DNA of 64,000 nt, taken from the NCBI GenBank assembly GCA_001910725.1, contig MJGA01000006.1:868001-932000 (forward strand), given 5' to 3'. The translations under genes were made by a program, and so were the position numbers. A model generated the notes under the pieces. That model made no database searches. It was not told the DNA's origin and was given only the letters and a program-made list of their open reading frames with translations. Shown one piece after another: positions 1-10,400 of the stretch (within the stretch, counting starts at the first letter, position 1; each line of letters begins with the position of its first letter). Source of the DNA: Phanerodontia chrysosporium (taxonomy: Eukaryota; Basidiomycota; Agaricomycetes; Polyporales; Phanerochaetaceae).

Positions 1-211
1 GTACACACTGGAGAACGCTCCGCAAATTAGCAATGGGCATGGGGGTCGCAGCACACAGAGAAGGTCCACAAAAAGAGCAAGCGAAAGAACAGAAACATCC
101 TGCGTTGCCAAGCATGAGTGAGGTCTGGGGTTCATAATACTGGAAAGGTAGAAGGTATGGGAGAGAAGAAAGAGGAAGGAAAGGGGGAGGCTATGTCCAT
201 GCAAAATTGGA

Positions 212-612
212 TTAATAGGGGTTAGCAATGACGCTAGTCGTCCATTTGATATCGTCTTCCTGTTGAGTCAGTTCAACTACTTGACTGTCCGTGCCTTGAT
301 AATAGAGCTTGACCGCATATCCAGGAACGGAGTCAACAGCAGTTATGTTCATGTTCATCCGCGGGATATTCAGGTCTTGCTGATTGAGCGTCCATGCTCG
401 CTTAGAGACTCTCTGACATAGGCGGTTGCCTCGGCTGTCGTCGCCGATATAGAAGAGATGGGTGGTGCGGGTATTCATGACGGGTGAAACGGCCGCTATC
501 CCTGTGCCATAGGCAGCATCTGTCCATAGAAGATCTGTATCTGTTGGCGAATATTAGCTTATAAGGTGGATATGGAGATGAAGATAAGTACCCTGACGCC
601 AACCATGTGCGT
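212..612 (-). pseudogene. 3' part of a lectin-like host gene split by the Plavaka element
   Basis: This is the C-terminal end of the minus-strand gene whose 5' part lies at 16691-18656. It has a short exon end at about 594-612, an intron of about 50 bp ending in CAACAG, and a last exon of about 543-212 ending in TAA. The protein shows propeller-blade-like phrases (LLWTDAAYG, HLFYIGDDSRG, VKLYYQGTDSQVVEL) typical of fungal fucose-lectin-type repeats. When the transposon and one CAG copy are removed in thought, the reading frame runs straight from the right-hand fragment into this one and stays open to the stop. That is the main evidence that the two pieces are one gene. The exact lectin family is inference. 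As it stands the fragment has no promoter of its own. Confidence 0.8.
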
Positions 613-615
613 CAG
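613..615. repeat. left CAG target-site duplication of the Plavaka element
   Basis: CAG lies directly outside the left inverted repeat. The same CAG lies directly outside the right inverted repeat at 16688-16690. Three base pairs is short, but removing one copy restores the host reading frame. Confidence 0.75.
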
Positions 616-645
616 CCATCAGCAAAATAGTGGTAGAAATGTACC
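616..645 (+). repeat. left terminal inverted repeat of the Plavaka element
   Basis: It begins CCATCAGCAAAATAGT. The 30 bases match the reverse complement of 16658-16687 at 27 positions, with the first 16 identical. Confidence 0.88.
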
Positions 646-1312
646 TGGATGTACTCCGGTATCATAGCTGGATTACGGGATAATGCATGGATTGCGGGGA
701 CCACAAACATATCGCGAACTACTTGTCCTACCCTATTCTTATTGCTCGATGCGCGGGAAACCGCAACAACCACGAGGCGTCAATGATACCTGACACCCGG
801 GCTAGTTTACCGCAGCTTACCGCGAGCCGGAAAAGATACCGCGATGTACCGCGGCCTTTCCGGTCAGTGGTTGAGCCGGACGTCATCCTATTCCACGGGC
901 CCGCCACGGCTGCACACCTGGCTCACGGATGCATATACTGCGTCGCGAATGCGTCAATTTATTACATAGAACTATAATAGGTACAGCAGGGACGTAGAGA
1001 CGAGAATGGTACCAAGTCAGAAGCCTGGAAAACGAGTCAGACAGAGGGCAGTGTCGAGGCATGCAGCAAAGAAGAACCGGAAGCTGATGGTGCAGAGCAA
1101 TAGAGGACGACGAAAGCTGGAGAGATGCAAGGGATGATCGTGGTCGGCAAGAGCAGGAAAGATGGAAGGGGCAAGACTCGGGAGAAATGCAGGATGACGG
1201 CCAAGGAAGGCCACGGTGCGGCGATCGCAGGGTTGATTTATTCACTGGCGGGTGTGGGTTCGATGTGAATGCCAAACGATGCACCAGGCCGGAATTATTT
1301 GACGCACCGGAG
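646..1312. other. left subterminal non-coding region of the Plavaka element
   Basis: I see no convincing gene here. The open frames are short and overlap antisense. It holds a cluster of ACCGC-type motifs at 806-854 (TACCGCGAG at 818-826, GATACCGCGA at 835-844, TACCGCGG at 847-854). It also contains the 3' flank of the DUF6698 gene. Confidence 0.6.
806..854 (+). repeat. left subterminal ACCGCG-type repeats, candidate transposase-binding sites
   Basis: Four copies of a TACCGC(G) motif occur within 50 bp. The reverse complement of the motif recurs near the other end (CTCGCGGTA at 16594-16602, ACGGTATC at 16577-16584), with similar spacing between neighbouring copies. Subterminal repeats bound by transposase are known in EnSpm-like elements; the binding role here is inference. 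Confidence 0.5.
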
Positions 1313-4275
1313 CTACTCTTCACAGGCAGATGCGCGACGTCGAGCCTCTCGTTGCTGGGCAAGGAGCTCACGGCCAGTTGGTCTAGTGCGCTGTTCTGTC
1401 TCGGGAGATATGACCCTTCCCCAGATTCGTCTGCGGCTGGGATAAGCAAGGGCACATCTCGAGAGTTGGGACTCACTTCTCGTAGGTGGCTATAGTCGCC
1501 CGTGACCATTCCTCGTCGTCGAACAGGCTAAGAATGGTGTCGTATAATTCAATGTTGTCATACATTCCGTGCACGTCTGCCCATTGTTCTTGACAAGACA
1601 GGGAGAAACGGAGCTAATCTCATGTTGTAATCAGTGCAGGTTAATCAGAAAGTACATGAGCTCACCAATACAATGGCATATGCGATCTTCTGGGGGGTAA
1701 GCTTTTCCCGACCCTTCCCGATGGCGCGACCCTTTTGAGCTGTTGCTAACGCCGCGTTGACCACTTTTTGAGCCCCAGCCCACACAGCCGCACAAGCCTC
1801 GGGCAACGATTAGCTCCATTTCGAGGGGAAAGGCTAGCTGGAGACTCACCATAAAGCAGATGTCGCCACGGAGGGCACCCTCATCCTTTGCATCTGGATT
1901 GTAGCCGTCCTGGGGGTAGATGAATGCTGGAAAATCGCCTGCACACGGTACGGCCTTAACAGACGTCATCCGGGTGCAGTACCTGCGAATGACACACTGT
2001 TAGCATCCAGATATACATGATATGCTGCGCCTACCCTGCAGGATCGTTATCGAACTCTTCAAGGTCATCGGCGGCAACAAGAAGCCTTCCCGTGGAGATA
2101 TGTTTGAATCCGCGCCCGGCTTTGACCTCGTCGAAGACCGTTGGAGGGTTTTTACCGAGATGCTCTGGCTTCAGTATGATCGGCAACCAAGCGACGGCCG
2201 ACTTCCGCAGTTTCTTGCAGTCTTCGCGGCGTGCTTGGTTAATTGCACACTCGATCTGGGCAGTGTGGACTGATTAGGGACAGGGCATACGGCCGTGGAA
2301 GGTCGTGGTACTTACTACTCTTATAAGACCGTCGAGTGCCGCGGTGTTGTCGCCAATAAATTTCAGGTCGCCTTCGAGACACCGGATGAGGGACAAGATC
2401 TGTTTGTACTGGGTACAAACTTTCCTCGCCTCATCTTCTGATCTATACAATAGTTAGCGGAGGCTAGCGATGTGCATACACACGCATATAGTCGAGTAAA
2501 ACTCACAGTTCATCAACTGGCGCCATATTGTCGCCATGAGCGATGGCCATGAGGCGAGGACCAAAGCAAATAACGTCGCGGACATTGATTCCCATGTGAA
2601 TCTCGCGCTGTCGTGGTTGATCCTGTTCAAACCTCCTTAGCTTGCAGGAGTAGCGTTTGAAGCGAGGAACCGAGTTAGGCGGACTTATCTTTGGTCAGCT
2701 TCTGCCTCGGGCGTTCGTGGGAGAAATTACAGAGGTGGAAGGGGGTTCAAGGATGTGTGAGAAGATGGTAAGGGTGGGGTGACGCCTGGGGTAAGATCAA
2801 ACTACAAACTGTTTTGTAGCAGGACCTTAAACACACAGCAAAAGGGAAAGCCTGTCTGCTTGACCACTTTGCCGAAAAACACCAAACAACATAAACACCA
2901 ACACAGATACTCTACTTGGGATCTAACCAAGCCTAGAGCATCAAACACCAACACTCTACCAGGGATTAAACCAGGCTAGAGCGCAACTCCAAACAACAAC
3001 AACAACAACTACACTCTACCTGGGATTTAACCAAGCTTAGAGCGTAACACCAAACAACAACAACAACAACAACTACACTCTACCTGGGATTTAACCAAGC
3101 TTAGAGCGTAACACCAAACAACAACAACAGTGCTCTACTTGGGATTTAACCAAGCTTAGAACACAACACCGAACAACGTAAGACAACAGCACAGGTATTC
3201 GACACTGGGCAACGTGTAGCCAGACTAGAATACCAGACACCACACTCTACTTGGGATTTAACCAAGCTTAGAGTGCTGACACCGTAAACAACGTTGAACG
3301 TAAACACAAAACACGTGAAGGTGATCACAGTACTAAAGAAAGAGCTAGTAACGTGGGCCTTGTATTTCCTGGCACATTCAGGGGGGTTTATATACCTTTC
3401 CTGAGATGTGAAATTAGTGTATGACTAAGCTATTCTAGAGTATTCTACGTTATTCTCTTAAATTCCATCGTATTCTGGTGCTTTCCATCTCCCTGGCTCC
3501 CAGCAGGGTATCACTTTCCAAGCTTTTCCAGAACTTTCCATGGCATTCTACTCTCTTCTTTTACCTTCCAGGGCATGCCTGAAGTACAATGCTTGGTGAG
3601 CATTTGTCATGGTATTTGTCGTCTAAAGCCTGGGCCTCATTCCAGGGCATGCCTGAAGTACAATGCTTGGTGAGCATTTGTCATGGTATTTGTCGTCTAA
3701 AGCCTGGGCCTCTGGCCTATCCCAGAATGTCCCTGTTCTCTCGCGCTCGTCTTTGAGCAGTGAATTAGACTCTATTCATCCATATCTTGTATCAAACATG
3801 TTTGATGCATGATAGCGCCCCACGAACTTTGCGTCCGCGTATATTGGATCTAAGGTTTGCCTCGGGTTGTGCGTCAGCTCTCGGCTCGTGGGAAGCAAAA
3901 ATATGCGAGCACTTACGGACGTTGCCTGTCGCTAGACATAAACTCTTCGAGGTCATGCAGAAGGTACCATGTACGGAGTTCTGCAAGTCCCTCATCGTAG
4001 GAGTCATCGTTGTTGCCATCCCTCTCACCCTCGGGTTGGTTATCTTTTTCGTCATAGTCACGGTCCTCATAATCCTCACACTCGCCTTCTGCACGGACCT
4101 GAGTATGGCGGTTGCGGTCGCCATCTTGTGCCCTATCCCGCGGTGTCGTGGACCTTCGTGCCGATGAGCGTGCTCGTGAATGAGGGGCAGGAGTTGTGCT
4201 CTGCCTACGGTTCCTTGACAGATGTGCATGTGGTGCGCGTTGAGACATGGAGGTGGGAGGGCCTGAGCGGGCCAT
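1313..4275 (-). CDS. DUF6698 family protein (Plavaka cargo gene)
   Basis: My exon model is complement(join(1313..1436, 1477..1613, 1666..1797, 1850..1982, 2035..2255, 2316..2442, 2507..2683, 3917..4275)). It sums to 1410 nt (469 aa) with matching splice phases throughout and no internal stop. The N-terminal exon (about 120 aa) is Arg/Ser-rich, then very acidic. The rest reads like the basidiomycete DUF6698 family, for example HISTGRLLVAADDLEEFDND, FPAFIYPQDGYNPDAKDEGA, KLTPQKIAYAIVL and LRFSLSCQEQW. The biochemical function of the family is unknown to me. The first intron (2684-3916) is 1,233 bp against about 40-60 bp for the others, and it contains a hairpin array and a 74-bp duplication. 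The gene is divergent from the transposase and lies between the inverted repeats, so it moves with the element. No catalytic motif is visible. Confidence 0.85.
2909..3274. repeat. array of six 31-bp hairpin units with AAC-rich spacers
   Basis: Units lie at about 2909-2939, 2952-2981, 3012-3042, 3078-3108, 3131-3161 and 3243-3274. Each reads roughly GCTCTA, CTTGG, a GATTTAA loop, CCAAG, then CTTAGAGC, so two arm pairs can fold back on each other. Spacers are runs of AAC. Between units five and six (3197-3235) is a differently sequenced inverted repeat with arms GGTATTC/GAATACC and CTGG/CCAG. The array lies in the long first intron of the DUF6698 gene. Confidence 0.75.
3566..3712. repeat. 74-bp perfect tandem duplication
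   Basis: The segment from TTCCAGGGCATGCCTGAAGT to GCCTGGGCCTC occurs at 3566-3638 and again at 3640-3712, offset by 74 bp, with no difference that I can see. It lies in the long DUF6698 intron. The surrounding 3350-3780 is rich in repeated TATTCTA and CTTTCCA words and I see no gene in it. Confidence 0.88.
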
Positions 4276-4495
4276 GATCGTGGTAAGAGTGAGAAACACG
4301 AAAGGAGAGGGAGCAGACGCGTCAGCTCTTCTCGTACGAAGTGCTGGGCGTGTCACAGTTGTTGACAGCTGTAGGTCCATGTGACAATCACACTTGTCAC
4401 AGGAGATGGTCGACGCGTTCGACTGCGCGCCGCTCACCTAGACTGCCGCAACAATCACATCCCGTTCTCCAATATTTATATCTATCTATTTTACA
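4276..4495. promoter_or_regulatory. divergent promoter between the DUF6698 and transposase genes
   Basis: This is the 220-bp gap between two start codons facing away from each other. It contains TGTCACAG/GTGACAAT words (about 4350-4400) and an AATATTTATA stretch about 25 bp before the transposase start. Joint control of both genes is inferred from the layout only. Confidence 0.5.
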
Positions 4496-7400
4496 ATGTC
4501 TTCATCTGGGCGATACCAGTGCAAGGCGGCACGCTGCAAGAAGTCGTTCAATGATGCTCGCGCTCTCAACGTGCATCTCCGGTCATGCAAGTTCGCCAAA
4601 AATCCACTTTGCGAGACCGTTCAGCATCTTGAGCGCACCCGTGTCACTGCACAAATTCGCCGAAAGGGTCCCGAGCAGAACGTTGAGGATGAGCGAGCAG
4701 CTTTGCGTGTCGTGCTAAATGAGGTGCGTTTTCGACTGTCTCGCTGATGAACCAGGTATTGAGATACATTTGTTAACCCAGGAGCAAGATCTACGGTCTC
4801 CTGAGAATGCAGCTGCTGTACCGTCTACAGCCATACATTCTCCGAACGATGTCTCTCAGCCATCTCGCCCTCACAGACAACGTCGAATTCCCAGGATTTA
4901 CATGGATTACGCACCCTCCTCCACTTCGGGGCTTACGCGTGAATTGCGCGAGCTTCTACCCCCTCCACCAGTGCATATGGAGATCTCACCACTCGAGCAA
5001 CAATCCGTCCCAGTCCAGACACCACAGCATCCTCAGTACATCACCGAGCCCGACGCCTTTGGCGTGTTCCGCGCATATGCCTTCAAGCCCAAGCGCGCCG
5101 AGAACCCCATGACTATGGCAGAGCAGGTCTGTAACGCTGCAACGATAGCGCAGGCTGCCCCTAGCACACCATCCCACCCTTCCCTACCTGGTCTACAACG
5201 TGCGTCCGTGGACGGTTCGCCCACCACCGAGTCTCTGCCCTGGTATCACCCGTTCCCGAACTCAACAGCTCTTCGCGTCATGCACTGGAAATATAGCGGA
5301 TCAAACCTCAAGTCTGACGGAGAGTTGGACGCTCTTTTCGACAACGTCCTTCGGTTAGACGATTTCAAGCCGGAGCACATGCGCGAGTTCACCACAGCCG
5401 CCAATCTTGAAGCCAAGTTGGACGCGTTCTGCAAGACTGACGGGAACTTCGCATCGAACGATGGTTGGCACGAAGGCTCCGTGAAGATCAGGCTGCCGAA
5501 AGAACGAAAGAAGTACAAGACCGAAGCTGCTGTGCCCGAACTCGAGGTGAAAGGGCTCCACTATCGTCGGCTGCTCGACATCATCCGTACCGCTTACCAA
5601 GATCCTTCACAAACCTCATTTAACATGATTCCACACCGCCTCTATCACCTGCCGCCATCTTCCACGCAAAATCCTGTCTCTCCTAGTACTACAGCCGCTG
5701 CACGTTCAGGAACCTCCGCTGAACGTTCGGGAGCCTCTGCGGAACGTTCGGAAGCCTCTGCGGAACCATTTCTGCATGGGATTCCACCTGAGGCTGAACG
5801 TCTCTACTCCGAGACGTTCAACACGGATGCAATGCTTCGCGAGGACGCCAAGATCCGCGCCATGCCACGCATCAAAGGTGATTCTGACGACATCGAGTAC
5901 GCAATCGCACCCATGCTGTTTTGGTCTGATGCGACACATCTGGCGACCTTCGGTACAGCGTCATTATGGCCCATATATGCGTTCTTCGGTGGCGTCTCGA
6001 AATACGAGCGTTGTAGGCCGTCAAGCTTTGCAGCAAACCACCTTGCCTACCTGCCCTCGGTGAGTGGCCTCACATTATATTTGTCACAGTTTTTCGTCTT
6101 AACCCTTAGGGTTAGGGGCAGCAGGTGACAGAAGCGATTACTCCGAACTGTGACATGCAGAAGCGCTGGAGTGACAGCCCTAGGCTCGGGGCTGGTCACG
6201 TGATACGGCGGTCACGTGATGCGCACACGTGCGGTATCCCAGGGTCACATGGTCGAAGGTCTAGAAGCAGGCAAGGGTCTGGAAGCGCCGAGACACTCCG
6301 GAATGGACTAGAAAGCCCTGGAGGTCTCTGGACAGGTCCGGACAAGTGCTGGAACGTTCTGGAGGTTTCTGGGACATCGTAGGAACATTTAGGAACGTGT
6401 AGGAGAATGTAGGAATGCCTGTAGGGCACTAGCCAATAGCGTAGTAGGTATTAGATAGCTAGGACCCTGAACACCGGTCCCTGGGGACCTGGTGCACATG
6501 TATATAAACCCTGAGGGCTGGGGGTGCCTCCCCAGCTTCAATCTCATCGCATCTCACCTCTCTAGCCTCTATACCTCGTCTTCAAGCCTGGCTACACCCT
6601 TTGTAGTCCAAGTAAACCTTTGCCAGTGAGTATTGCTGGTTGGTTTGGTGTATAGGCGCTAGGGCAGCGCATTTTTGTGATAGAAGATTGAAGCTAGCCA
6701 ACCTACTCCACCTTTGGTGGCCTAGGTTATTGCTTTGGGTTCTGGGGGCTTGTTTGAACAAGTGCTTTTGCGCTTTGTTCAGTTTTCTGCCGATCCACAG
6801 GCGTAAGTGGGCACTATAGTACCTTTTTAGGTACAGACAGGGGAACGTGGTGTAACCCACCTCAGAGGGCTTTGCCTGCGGACGAGTAACCCCTGTTGTA
6901 GTGCTGGACTAAGGGTGTAATACCCTGTCCAACCAGTTTTAGCTGCGTGGCGTGGAAACCCGCAGTAATACCCCTTTCTCTTCGTTGAGGGTTGGCTGGC
7001 AGGAAAGCCTTGCGCTTTGCCTGTGTGGAGAAGTTTTCTGGCTTGTGTACACAGGCTGACCCGTGTTTACTAGTGCCTAAAGCTGCTAGGAACCGTTTTG
7101 TCCTTGCTAAGGACGAGAGCTCTGGCAAACCCTTGCTTGAGCGCATCAAGATCTCGAACCTTCACCGCTTCAAAGACGTTGGGAAGCCGCGCCCTGCGTA
7201 CAAACCTCGCACTACACCCTACACCCCTGTCCCTGGTCGTCGTGAAAGGCTTGCTCGTGAAGCAGACTTGAACGACTTCAAGCACCAGCTTCAGCTCGAA
7301 GACTATCGCAACGAACAGCGCAAGCGCCGCCTACTCGATCGCATCGCGAACGCCCCTCCCCCTCTACCCCTCATCGAACGTATTGAACCTCCCCCTACTC

Positions 7401-10400
7401 CCCCTATCGAAGTCAAACCCATTCCCAAAGACCTTCGCTTTCACACCAACACTCAGGTCCATCAGCTGCGCGACTACGGACGAAAGTTCAACGGCGCCCT
7501 TAATCACTTGGGTCCGTTCTTTCAGAAGCTAGACGAGCAGCGTTTTCGAGTTGGGTTGACTGAACACGAGCTCTACATCTTGGGCTTGTTCAAGGAGAGG
7601 TTCGATAACATTCGCAAACACCTTCAGACCATCGTCGAGACGAAGGAGTACACCACGAGGGAGTGGAAGAAGATTTCGAGGGATTTGAAGAAGGCAGGCG
7701 CACATAGCTTTGCTGAGCTTAAGCCACGCTTCGCTGAGCATTGCAGGGAGCTGATTCAGGAGTTGGGTGAAGATTGGTTGTTTTTGGAGAAGAACCTCGA
7801 TTAGTTTTTGTATCTGCGCGTTTTTGAATCAAGATGTCGCTCAATTCAAATCCTGTTGACTTTGGTTTGCGTTCTGCTGCGAGTTCAAGTGGTATGGACC
7901 CTTGGGGAGCGTTAGAACTCGGCTCTATGGCTGAGGGAGGCCCTACCCCAGTTTTGGCCGCTGCGCCGCTTTCGACCTCTTACGAAGAGTACAGCCAGTC
8001 ATGGGTACAAGCCGCTCAGGAAGGACTGACTCCTGGCGACTTCAAGGCCCTCGTTGACAGCCTGGGTAACTGGGTAAAGGCTGAGATAGCTCAAGTAAGG
8101 TCGGAAATGGGTTCAGAAGTCCTTCGCTTGAAGGAAGCCCTTCGCAAACGCAAAACTGAGGCCAAGACACTTCAGGAGCAGATAGACACTCTTGAGCAGA
8201 CTAGACAGCACTTGTCTGCGCAGATAGCAGAGGCTCAGAACCAAAATCGCGTTTTGCAGAACGCTATGCAGGTGCTGAAGCAGGAGAACGAGAGCTTGAA
8301 AGTGTTGGTTCAGCAAGGCACTAGTGGAGGCAACGTTGGGTTGTCTCAGTCTTTGTTCCCTACCATGAAGGAGCCTGACACCTTTAATGGTGATAAGGCT
8401 AGCAAGCTGGATGACTGGCTCGAGTCGATGGCACTCTGGTTGCGCCACCGTGGCGTAATGGACGACGAAAAGAAGATAGAGACAGCGATGACTTACCTGC
8501 GAGGTTCAGCAAAGAAGGTCATGCAAGAGTACTTCGACAAGGTGGCAGACTCAAAGCCCCTTGGTACTTGGACCAACTTTGTGAACGAACTCCAGAAAGG
8601 ATTCCAACAGACCGACAAGAAGGACAGGGCAAGGGCAGAGTTTGAGCAGCTTGTCAGCAAGAAAGGGACGAACGAGAAGACTTTCAACGAGTTTGCCGCT
8701 CGCTTCCGTTCGCTGGCTCGCCAAACTGGCTTCTCCAACGAGGAACTGTTGGTCAAAGCCTATGCCCATACCCCTCGTGCCGCCGCCGATGTACTGGCAG
8801 CCCGTGGTCGTGCTCAGTGGGCTACGACCTGGGATGGTTGGTTGAAGGATGTTCAGGAGATTCTGCAGGATCAACGTCTCTTGACGGGCACCGTACTCTC
8901 TGGACAGCCTCAGTCGTCGAAAGACCCTGACGCTATGGATGTCGACGCCTTGAAGAAGGGCTCAGCCCAGGGCAAAGGCAAGACAGCCAAAGTTCAGAAG
9001 GTTGCCATGTCGTTCGAGGAGGCAAAGAAGAAAGGCTGCTGCGCTCAGTGTGGAGGCAAAGGCCACATCGCCAAGGAGTGTCCATCGAAGAAGAACAACT
9101 CAGGTTCTTCGACGTCGTCGAGTAAAACCACCAATGCACCGGTGGCCAGTTCGTCAAAGGCTTCGGCTTCAAAGGGAAAGGAGAAGGATAAGGGCTCTCG
9201 CCACACGAAAAGCAGTGCGCGCGAGGTGTACGCCAGCGACTCGGAGAGATTCCAGGAGGTAGCCTCTGACGAGGAGTCGAGCTCGGATAGCTCAGAAGAA
9301 GAAGACACCCCCAAGACCAAGCAAAAGAAGTCGTCTTCGAAGGAGAAGGCGCAGAAGATTAACCGCGTGGTGTTCTCAGACGACGAGGATTTTCTGCAGG
9401 GACTGATGTAGAGGTTATGACCTCTGGTCCGTTTTCGATTTCCTTCACCCACTTGACTCAATTGAACATGTTTTGGAATTGAGGAAGGCCTTCATTTGAG
9501 CTTTATCATTCCAGTAACACTGAGTCAGAGTAGGGAAATCAGAGTGCAGACTACCGCGCTGGTTGATTCAGGGGCCTATGCTGTGTTCATTAGCCATCGC
9601 TTCGTCAAGAAGCATAAGCTGAAGACGAACCAGCTGGCCAGGGAGATACGCGTTTACAACGCAGATGGCTCCAGGAACAAGTGTGGCAGTATTGAGGAGT
9701 ATGCTTGGCTCGACATAGCCGTAGGGGACCATGTCTCCAGACAAGCATGCCTCATTACAGATCTGGGTGGAAAGGACATTTCCTCAGCCTTAGCTGCTCA
9801 AAGAGGTCTAGTCAAAGAATAGACTGGGATGAGCATGGGCAGCATAAGCAGAACCCGAAGAACTGAGGAACTAGGACTTCGAGGAGGAAAGAGCAGAGCT
9901 TAGACTCTAACTGTCGCTTACACCACCCCAGATTGGCCACAGTTTTCGGCAGTTGAACTGCCAGAAGGGAGGAATCAAAGATTCCAGTGTTGTGCCCCTC
10001 AGTTTCGGCTATCTGACAGAACTTTGGAGCCTCTCAACTGTTGAGAACCAAAGTAGGGCGAGTATTACTACTCAGAAGGCCCAGTGTTGTGCCATTTATT
10101 GGACGAGTTAGTCAGATAGTGCAGGTCCCTAGGCACCGAGGTACTGGTACCCTTGGGGAGGGCTCCACAACTTAGCTTCGGGGTACTGAAGCAGAAGTTT
10201 TCGGTTGCTTGCCGAGCAAGTGACAGGGCAGTGTCTCTCAGCCTGAAGATGTTTGCAACACCTAGTTGAAGTTAGCATTCAGGGCATAATCCCAGATACT
10301 TCAGGGTGTTGAGAGCGACTGCAGCAGTTGGGTCAAAATGGCTTTTTACCTATATTGGCTATGCATAGACTCTTGGAGTCAGCCTACACACGTTGGAATT

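Noticed and set aside
640..765. Minus-strand stretch reading VVPAIHALSRNPAMIPEYIQ, first thought to be an upstream exon of the lectin fragment
   Set aside because: The inverted repeat analysis places it inside the transposon, and the lectin frame continues instead at 16691.
883..1509. 208-aa minus-strand frame
   Set aside because: It overlaps the last exons of the DUF6698 gene in another frame and looks like chance.
3350..3780. Possible solo LTR (CTTTCCA and TATTCTA words, a TTTATATACC box)
   Set aside because: I could not define TG/CA ends, a target duplication or similarity to the LTRs at 6082 and 12549.
6125..6382. 85-aa frame in the LTR, repeated at 12592-12849
   Set aside because: It lies wholly inside both identical LTRs and has no protein-like features. 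It is a by-product of the repeat.
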